A stretch of DNA of 40,486 nucleotides from JAQUOA01 sp037443785 (GTDB lineage: Bacteria > Bacteroidota > Ignavibacteria > UBA10030 > UBA8401): the NCBI GenBank assembly GCA_037443785.1, contig JBBINR010000031.1:1-40486 (forward strand), in the 5' to 3' direction. The position numbers and the translations under genes were made by a program. Below, one piece after another: positions 34,427-40,486 of the stretch (position 1 is the first letter of the stretch; each line of letters begins with the position of its first letter). The notes beneath the pieces are model-generated. The model was not told the DNA's origin and ran no database searches. It worked only from the letters and a program-made list of their open reading frames with translations.

Positions 34427-35311
34427 ATGAAATCAACTTCACGAACAGCGGCGGCATGGTTGTTTCTTGCACCGGCATTAACGGCGATTGCAATATTTTT
34501 TGTCATTCCGGTGGTGAGTGCGCTCGTCATGAGCTTTACCGATTTTGATATTTATGCTCTCGGGAATTTACATGCTGTCCGCTTCATGGGCTTTAAAAAT
34601 TATATCCGCATTTTTGAAACCCCGCTGTTCTGGGTGGCGATGAAGAACACATTTTATTTTGTTATCGTCGGCGCACCTCTTTCGGTTTTCGTTTCACTTG
34701 GAGCCGCATTGATGGTCAATTCCAAACGTGCAAAGTTCAAGTCATTTTTCCGTACAGTCTATTTTCTGCCCGTTGTTACAAGCCTCGTGGCTGTTGCCGT
34801 AGTGTGGCGCTATCTTTTTCATCCTGCCCATGGGTTGTTGAATTATGCACTCGGATATTTTGGCATTGCGCCGATTGACTGGCTTGGAAATCCCGATATT
34901 GCCATGCCGGCAATTATCCTGATGGCCGTCTGGAAAAATTTCGGTTATAATATGCTTATCTTTATTGCCGGGTTACAAAATATTCCGGAAGAATTATATG
35001 AAGCATCGCACATGGATGGTGCAGGAGGTTGGAGGCAGTTTGTCGATATTACGATTCCAATGTTGATGCCGACAACAGTCTTTGTGGTGATGATTACAAT
35101 TATCGGGTATTTTCAGTTGTTTGCCGAACCGTACGTGATGACCGAAGGCGGCCCAATGAACGCTACCACGAGCATTGTGCTGATGATGTATGAACAAGGA
35201 TTTCGCTGGTGGAATATGGGGTATGCCGCCGCCGTTGCGTTTGTGTTGTTCGCAGTAATTCTTCTCTTTTCCATCATTCAAATGCTCATTCAGCGGAGGA
35301 TGCAATCATGA
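34427..35311 (+). CDS. Sugar ABC transporter permease (MalF/UgpA type)
   Basis: 294 residues with six predicted transmembrane helices: the first is ~11-32 (LFLAPALTAIAIFFVIPVVS) and the last is near the C-terminus (AAVAFVLFAVILLFSIIQML). The EAA loop that docks the ATPase is at ~187-215 (EELYEASHMDGAGGWRQF, ITIPML). It is the first of the two membrane subunits and starts 25 nt after the binding protein. The next permease overlaps its stop, so the two are made together. Confidence 0.95.
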   Translation: MKSTSRTAAAWLFLAPALTAIAIFFVIPVVSALVMSFTDFDIYALGNLHAVRFMGFKNYIRIFETPLFWVAMKNTFYFVIVGAPLSVFVSLGAALMVNSKRAKFKSFFRTVYFLPVVTSLVAVAVVWRYLFHPAHGLLNYALGYFGIAPIDWLGNPDIAMPAIILMAVWKNFGYNMLIFIAGLQNIPEELYEASHMDGAGGWRQFVDITIPMLMPTTVFVVMITIIGYFQLFAEPYVMTEGGPMNATTSIVLMMYEQGFRWWNMGYAAAVAFVLFAVILLFSIIQMLIQRRMQS

Positions 35312-36129
35312 GTTATCGGATGCCATCTTTTTTGTTGAATGCCGCGTTAGTTTTTATCGCCGCCATTTCTCTCATTCCCGTGCTGTGGATGGTTTCTGCA
35401 TCGTTCATGCTTCCGGGCGAAGCAAGCGAAGTTCCGCTTCATTTTATTCCTTCACGCCTAACATTTGAACATTACCGTGCATTAACTGAGCGGATGAATA
35501 TGGGAAAATATTTTATCAACAGCTTTATTATCGCCTCTGCGGTGACGTTAATCTCGCTGGTCTTCAACTCTATGGCCGGATTTGCGTTCGCGAAGTATCG
35601 TTTTCCGGGGCGCGAAAATTTATTCCGTTTCCTTCTCGGCGGAATGGTCGTTCCAGCACAAGTGACAATGCTGCCGTTATTTTTGCTCCTGAAGACAATG
35701 GGACTTGTCAATACGTACATCGGCGCAATTATTCCAGGCCTTGCCAGTGTATTCGGGATCTTTTTGATCAGGCAGTTTGCCGCGGCAATTCCGGACAGTT
35801 TGATTGAAGCGGCACGGATGGACGGTGCATCCGATTTCAAAGTCTATCGTTCGGTAATTCTTCCGCTGTGCAAACCAATTTTGCTGACGCTTGCATTGTT
35901 TACATTTATGGGAACATGGAACGATTTCATGTGGCCGTTAATTATTATGTCCGATAATGCTAATTATACGCTGCCGGTTGCGATCGCCAATTTACGCGGC
36001 GAACATTTGCTCGATCTTGAGTTGATGATGGCGGGTTCGGTCATTACCATTCTTCCGGTGCTTATTCTTTTCCTCGTTTTTCAACGGCATTACGTCCGTG
36101 GAATTATGGTTGGCGGCGTGAAAGAGTAA
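35308..36129 (+). CDS. Sugar ABC transporter permease (MalG/UgpE type)
   Basis: 273 residues from the ATG at 35308, which overlaps the preceding TGA as ATGA and has GGAGGA (35295-35300) upstream; an ORF extended to 35209 would overlap the first permease by 100 nt. About six transmembrane helices and an EAA loop at ~160-190 (IPDSLIEAARMDGASDFKVYR, ILPL) mark the second carbohydrate permease. No ATP-binding subunit gene follows, so a shared MsmX/UgpC-type ATPase elsewhere in the genome must energise the importer. Confidence 0.95.
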   Translation: MSYRMPSFLLNAALVFIAAISLIPVLWMVSASFMLPGEASEVPLHFIPSRLTFEHYRALTERMNMGKYFINSFIIASAVTLISLVFNSMAGFAFAKYRFPGRENLFRFLLGGMVVPAQVTMLPLFLLLKTMGLVNTYIGAIIPGLASVFGIFLIRQFAAAIPDSLIEAARMDGASDFKVYRSVILPLCKPILLTLALFTFMGTWNDFMWPLIIMSDNANYTLPVAIANLRGEHLLDLELMMAGSVITILPVLILFLVFQRHYVRGIMVGGVKE

Positions 36130-36173
36130 AAATCTTCCCTGAATAAAAAATGATGTTTGAATGGAGCTCAACG

Positions 36174-39100
36174 ATGAAAAAATTTCTTTTCGGCATGGTA
36201 GTGCTTTCCCCATTCCTTTTTTCCCAATCGATTATCCTCGATCCTTGTATCGATACAACGGCATGGAAAACATTTCAATCTGCAGGTGTCGTTGTAACAC
36301 AGCGGCCTGATGGAGAGATGTCAACCAGAGCGCTGCGGTTTGACGTCCATTTTACAAAAGGATCTGGATATGGTGGAGTCTTTCGGAATTTTAATCAATC
36401 ATTGCCGGAGAATTATCAGATAAATTTTATGATGAAGGCAACGGTGCCGATAAACAATTTTGAAATCAAAGTGAGTGACGATTCACTTGGTGAAACAATC
36501 TGGTGGGTAAACAATAAAAATTATTCATATCCCGCTGAATGGAAGCGGTATGTGCTGAAAAAACGTCATCTTTCGTTTGCATGGGGAACTCATGCCGTGA
36601 AATTTCCCGATGTTCTGAAGCGCTTTGAATTTGTTGTGACTGCCGGAAGCGGCGGCAACGGGAGTGTGTGGGTTAAAGATCTTGAATTGATTCCAATTCC
36701 GCTTCCTCCCAATCCACTGCCAAAGCCGATCGTGATGGCTTCTTCATCGAAGGCTTCAGCAAAAAATATTTTACCAAATGTTCGCGGCGTTTGGAAAAGT
36801 ACATCATCAAAGAACGAATGGATTGAAATTGATTTCGGCTGCCATCGTGAATTTGGAGGTGTTCGAATGCATTGGGATCAATCGCTTGCAGGCCTCAATT
36901 ATGATGTACTCGGTTCGCTCGATGGGAAACGATATGATACATTGTATTCTGTGCGCAATGGAACATCAGGCAATGTTTTACTTTTCACCCCTGAAGCAGA
37001 GTCACGATTTCTCCGTGTTACCTTAAAAGACAATTATTTTAAAAAGAATTTTATCCTAGAAGAAGTGTCAATCGTTCCAAGTGAATCACTCTCGACGCCA
37101 AACAATTATTTTGAATTTCTTGCTGCAAATGCCCCGCGCGGGCTTTATCCGAGATATTTTTTAAAACAACAATCATATTGGACTGTCGTCGGTGTTCCGC
37201 TCGATACGAAAGAGGCATTGTTCAGCGAAGATGGAATGTTTGAGGTTGATAAACGGAAGTTTTCGGTCGAGCCATTCGTCGTATCAAACGGAAAAATATT
37301 ATCGTGGGCAAACGGAACAAACGCTCAAACGCTGGAAGAAGATTATATACCGATTCCAACGGTGACACGGTCGTATGAAAATTTTACATTGAAGATAACA
37401 TTGCTTGCGCGAGGCGAAGCAGGACAATCTGCCATCATGGCGCGGTATGTTGTAAAAAATATTTCTTCATTGGCACAAAAAGGAACATTGGTTTTGGCTC
37501 TCCGGCCGTTTCAAGTTAATCCCGCATCGCAATGGTTGAATTATGACGGGGGATTCGCAAAGACAGAGCAAATTAAAATTGAAGGGCAAAAAGCAAATGT
37601 TGATGACAAAACCGTGATTGTATCCGCTTCTCCGATTTCAAGTTCCACGGCTACGATTGATCAGGGCGACATTGTTGAACAATTGGCGAACAAAAAAGAG
37701 TTGTCATCGGCCGCTGCAAGTAGTTCAGCAGGTATGGCGTCGGCAGTATTTCAATATTCATTTAACTTGAAACCGAATGATTCTCTCGTTGTCATTGCCG
37801 CTGTTCCATTTTACCAAGAAGGAAATATCTGGGACACAACTTCTCCCACGCCGTTACAATTTCAAAATGAGTTGAATCATGAACGATCATTTTGGAAACG
37901 ACGACTGAACACGGTAAAATTTACTCTTCCAAAGGAAGCACAAAGATATATCGATATTATGCGGTCAAATCTGGGATATATTTTAATTAACAAAGACAGA
38001 TTTGGATTTCAACCCGGTTCCCGTTCATATGAACGTTCGTGGATTCGCGACGGCTCAATGACATCCGACGCATTGTTGAAACTTGGTATTCAGGATGAAC
38101 CCAAAAAATTTATTGAGTGGTATTCATCCTATCAGTATGAAAACGGAATGGTGCCGTGTGTCGTCGATACACGCGGACCGGATCCTGTTCCGGAAAACGA
38201 CAGTCACGGTGAACTCATTTTCGCCTGCATGGAATATTTTCGTTTCACGAATGATACGTCGTTTTTACGCGAGCGATGGAACAATATTAGTGCGGCGGCA
38301 GAATATATTCAAAAGCTTCGCGCTCAACGAATGACAAAGGAGTACGAATTTGCAAACGATGAAAAAAAATCATTCTATGGGCTGGTTACGGAATCAATTA
38401 GTCACGAGGGATATTCTGATAAAGCGCGACACTCATATTGGGATAATTTCTTTGCGTTAAAAGGGTTGAAAGATGCTGCTTCTGCCGCTGCAACCCTTGG
38501 TTTGACGGATGAATCAAAAAAATATGACAGCATTGCAAAAGCTTACAGACAGGATTTTTATCGCTCGATTGCGCAGTCGATGAAGAATCATAATGTACAA
38601 TATATTCCCGGTTGCGCGGAACTTGGTGATTTTGATGCTACATCAACATCGATCTCTCTCTATCCGGCAGGCGAGATAAAATTTCTTCCACACGATCCTT
38701 TGCATTTCACGTTCGATAAATATTTTTCGTGGTTCGAACAGCGCGCAAAAAATAAAATCAATTGGAATGAGTACACCCCGTATGAAATCCGAACTGTCGG
38801 TACATTTCTTTATCTTGGACAAAAAGACCGCGCACATTATTTGCTGGAGTGGTTTTTGCATGATCAACGTCCCCAAGGCTGGAATCACTGGGCGGAAGTT
38901 GTTGACCACAACGAGCGTCATGCTCGATTTATCGGCGACATGCCTCATACGTGGGTAGGTTCCGATTATATTAACGCACTTCGTGCAATGTTTGTGTATG
39001 AAATTGATGATGATACAGCTATCGTTGTTGGGGCAGGATTGAGAGATTCATGGGTTAAAGAAGGTCTTTCGATTGAAAATTTACCAACTCATTACGGTAA

Positions 39101-39311
39101 AATTTCATATTCGATTTCTACCGATTCGGTGCAAACAGTACACTTTCAGTTGAATGGAACGATTGATACTCGCCACACTAAAATTTTAGTACCAATCTCA
39201 TTACTTTCAGTATCCTTGAAGCGTTCGAAAGTCAATGGAGAATTGGTTACGGCTCGCGATGGTTTTGTCACAATAAAATCGTTGCCGGCAGTTCTTGACC
39301 TTGAATATTGA
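36174..39311 (+). CDS. Secreted discoidin/(alpha/alpha)-barrel protein, putative novel glycoside hydrolase
   Basis: 1045 residues from the ATG at 36174 (GGAG 7 nt upstream; signal peptide MKKFLFGMVVLSPFLFSQS). Residues ~20-170 look like a beta-sandwich carbohydrate-binding module. Residues ~185-310 resemble an F5/8 type C (discoidin) domain (NEWIEIDFGCHREFGGVRMHW, SRFLRVTLKDN). Residues ~330-575 seem a catalytic-associated sandwich. Residues ~585-1000 resemble a six-hairpin (alpha/alpha) barrel: SYERSWIRDGSMTSDALLKLG, PENDSHGELIFACMEYFRFT, NHWAEVVDHNERHARFIGDMPHTW. The WIRDG segment recalls GH15/GH37/GH63-type barrels. No T9SS tag, so probably periplasmic. Last gene before the terminator. I know no characterised member; substrate would be a glucan by context. 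Confidence 0.75.
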   Translation: MKKFLFGMVVLSPFLFSQSIILDPCIDTTAWKTFQSAGVVVTQRPDGEMSTRALRFDVHFTKGSGYGGVFRNFNQSLPENYQINFMMKATVPINNFEIKVSDDSLGETIWWVNNKNYSYPAEWKRYVLKKRHLSFAWGTHAVKFPDVLKRFEFVVTAGSGGNGSVWVKDLELIPIPLPPNPLPKPIVMASSSKASAKNILPNVRGVWKSTSSKNEWIEIDFGCHREFGGVRMHWDQSLAGLNYDVLGSLDGKRYDTLYSVRNGTSGNVLLFTPEAESRFLRVTLKDNYFKKNFILEEVSIVPSESLSTPNNYFEFLAANAPRGLYPRYFLKQQSYWTVVGVPLDTKEALFSEDGMFEVDKRKFSVEPFVVSNGKILSWANGTNAQTLEEDYIPIPTVTRSYENFTLKITLLARGEAGQSAIMARYVVKNISSLAQKGTLVLALRPFQVNPASQWLNYDGGFAKTEQIKIEGQKANVDDKTVIVSASPISSSTATIDQGDIVEQLANKKELSSAAASSSAGMASAVFQYSFNLKPNDSLVVIAAVPFYQEGNIWDTTSPTPLQFQNELNHERSFWKRRLNTVKFTLPKEAQRYIDIMRSNLGYILINKDRFGFQPGSRSYERSWIRDGSMTSDALLKLGIQDEPKKFIEWYSSYQYENGMVPCVVDTRGPDPVPENDSHGELIFACMEYFRFTNDTSFLRERWNNISAAAEYIQKLRAQRMTKEYEFANDEKKSFYGLVTESISHEGYSDKARHSYWDNFFALKGLKDAASAAATLGLTDESKKYDSIAKAYRQDFYRSIAQSMKNHNVQYIPGCAELGDFDATSTSISLYPAGEIKFLPHDPLHFTFDKYFSWFEQRAKNKINWNEYTPYEIRTVGTFLYLGQKDRAHYLLEWFLHDQRPQGWNHWAEVVDHNERHARFIGDMPHTWVGSDYINALRAMFVYEIDDDTAIVVGAGLRDSWVKEGLSIENLPTHYGKISYSISTDSVQTVHFQLNGTIDTRHTKILVPISLLSVSLKRSKVNGELVTARDGFVTIKSLPAVLDLEY

Positions 39312-39341
39312 CAACTTTCTAATTTGACATTACGAAATTGT

Positions 39342-39378
39342 AAAGAGAGCCCTCGTCAGTGCGACGAGGGTTCTCTTT
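39342..39378 (+). terminator. Strong terminator closing the glucan locus
   Basis: A 16-bp stem, AAAGAGAGCCCTCGTC (39342-39357) and GACGAGGGTTCTCTTT (39363-39378), has one G-U wobble and a 5-nt loop and is followed by more T. It lies 30 nt after the stop of the 36174 gene and is the only strong terminator seen in region B. Confidence 0.9.
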
Positions 39379-39757
39379 TTTAGACAAAATTTTATTTATT
39401 CGTCTGAACAAATCGTTGCAATTACTGGAAAAATTGATAATTTTATACGAAATCGTAATGGGGTGGAGCAATAATCTTTTTCTCGCAGGACATCCTTTGT
39501 TCTGCAATTTCCTCCCTGTATTTCTCGGAAAAAAAGTTATTTAAGTGTATATCATGAATGCGGTATTGATTCACTGTGCGAAATAGTAATCGTAAAAGAG
39601 TGCGACACATGTTTTTTCTACAACAGTCCTTGTCATTGATACCAAATCTTTTCCGCATTCTCGGTGATATGATTCATGGAAAATATCGGCGAACGTTTAA
39701 CCATGAAACGGAATACGTATCGAAATTTCTGGTCAACGTTAAACAAGATATTGGTGC
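39379..39757. other. 379-bp intergenic region without a convincing gene
   Basis: AT-rich sequence between the locus terminator and the receiver-GAF gene. It holds short open frames on both strands (for example 39576-39761), none with a good ribosome-binding site, recognisable family or conserved motif. No strong hairpin or clear -35/-10 pair was found. It presumably contains the promoter of the 39758 gene. Confidence 0.6.
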
Positions 39758-40486
39758 ATGAAAAAAAAGAAAATCCTGATCGTCGAACAAGATAAAGCGG
39801 CCGCATTACAACTGCGTAAAATTTTTGTCGATGCCGAGTTTTCTGTCCTTCCAATTGTTTCTAAGGGTGATGATGCGGTTGAATCTGCGGAGAAGAAAAA
39901 GCCTGATATTATTCTAATGGATAGTATCTTGCAAAGCAAGATGAATGGCATTGAAGCGGCAAACCACATCACTGCGACGTTCGGCATTCCTGTTATTTTC
40001 CTTACATCAAATTCGAAAACGATCAAGCACTCACTTCGCTCCGCACAATACGGAACTCTTACAAAACCAGCGGATAAACATACTGCATTATCAATGGTGG
40101 ATATGGTGCTGCGTCAGCATTCTGCCGAACAAAAACTGAAGCATATTGATAAACGTCTTGATATGATCGCTCAGGTAACCAATGAGGTGATCAGTTCTCA
40201 GCCCGTTCATCAGCAAATTCGTTCGATGATCGAAAAGGTGCGGCGGGCTTTTGATGTTGATGCGGTTATCGTTCGCACGTTGGAAAACGATCAATTGCAT
40301 CTGCTCGCGGCAGACGGTGTCAGTGAAAAAAAACTTGCAAAGCAGATTTCATCCAGAGCGCAGATTGGAGATCGAATCCTACGGAAAAAAAAGACCGTCG
40401 CGTTTTCCAATATCAAAGAAGAATTCCCCGATTTATTCTCCAACGGTCATTCGCCGCAACGTGATCAGACATTCGAATTCATATCG
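39758..40486 (+). CDS. Receiver-GAF signalling protein (3' truncated by window)
   Basis: 243 codons are visible and the frame is open to the window edge. Residues 1-120 form a receiver domain: KILIVEQDKAAA, phospho-acceptor D55 in ILMDSILQSKMNG, FLTSNS, and the conserved Lys in LTKPAD. A helical linker (~122-150) leads into a GAF-like sensor domain (~155 onward: IRSMIEKVRRAFDVDAVIVRTLENDQLHLLAADG). Receiver-GAF proteins often continue into a histidine kinase or phosphatase output domain, which is beyond the window. The locus terminator and a 379-bp gap separate it from the glucan genes, so it is probably unrelated to them. Confidence 0.88.
   Translation, partial: MKKKKILIVEQDKAAALQLRKIFVDAEFSVLPIVSKGDDAVESAEKKKPDIILMDSILQSKMNGIEAANHITATFGIPVIFLTSNSKTIKHSLRSAQYGTLTKPADKHTALSMVDMVLRQHSAEQKLKHIDKRLDMIAQVTNEVISSQPVHQQIRSMIEKVRRAFDVDAVIVRTLENDQLHLLAADGVSEKKLAKQISSRAQIGDRILRKKKTVAFSNIKEEFPDLFSNGHSPQRDQTFEFIS

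Noticed and set aside
35209..35307. Longer start for the second permease
   Set aside because: It would overlap the first permease by about 100 nt. The ATGA junction at 35308 with GGAGGA upstream is much better supported.
39576..39761. 61-codon ORF in the gap before the receiver-GAF gene
   Set aside because: No good ribosome-binding site, no recognisable motif, and it overlaps the start of the next gene. Treated as chance.

Overview
This window (about 42% GC by eye, every convincing gene on the + strand) looks like a chromosomal segment from an Ignavibacteria-like member of the Bacteroidota/Chlorobi group. The evidence is at least five proteins ending in a type IX secretion (T9SS) sorting domain of the NYPNPFNPST type, PorV/PorQ-family and TonB-dependent outer-membrane proteins, a periplasmic-propeller (Reg_prop) histidine kinase, and a GH35-like gene resembling the one known from the beta-1,2-glucan cluster of Ignavibacterium album. 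No tRNA, rRNA, CRISPR array, insertion sequence or phage gene was seen.

Region A (1-10,733) holds three paralogous T9SS-exported proteins. The two complete ones each have eight ~52-residue repeats with the core GGAI(V/I)TW-D-R...DIYAQ. Between the second and third lies a signalling block: a histidine kinase with 14 Reg_prop repeats, a NarL/LuxR-type response regulator overlapping it by 4 nt, and a stand-alone receiver 15 nt upstream of the third repeat protein. Rho-independent-like terminators separate these units.

Region B (10,734-39,378) is a large carbohydrate-utilisation locus. It opens with two LacI-family regulators. The second lies behind a recognisable promoter with two TGTAAA-nn-TTTACA operators whose centres are 80 bp apart, plus a different palindrome just upstream of the -35. 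Then come: a secreted protein with two CBM9/DOMON-like domains, a TonB-dependent receptor, a 1106-aa surface protein, a PorV/PorQ-like barrel, a GH94 phosphorylase, two GH144/PF10091 glucanases, a GH35-like enzyme, a lipoprotein esterase, a GH3 beta-glucosidase, a sugar ABC importer (binding lipoprotein and two permeases, no ATPase), and a 1045-aa discoidin plus (alpha/alpha)-barrel-like protein. A strong terminator closes the run.

GH144, GH94, GH3, the GH35-like enzyme and an oligosaccharide ABC importer together point to beta-1,2-glucan (sophoro-oligosaccharide) degradation. I infer this flow: a T9SS-displayed GH144 cuts polymer at the surface; the TonB receptor and its partners import fragments; the second GH144 and GH3 act in the periplasm; the ABC importer passes oligosaccharides inward; cytoplasmic GH94 phosphorolyses them and the GH35-like enzyme transfers glucose. 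The substrate is inferred from families and context, not shown by the sequence alone. The most novel elements are the 1045-aa putative glycosidase, the SusD-less uptake trio and the two-motif regulatory region.

Region C (39,379-40,486) has a ~380-bp stretch without a convincing gene, then the 5' part of a receiver-GAF protein cut off by the window end.
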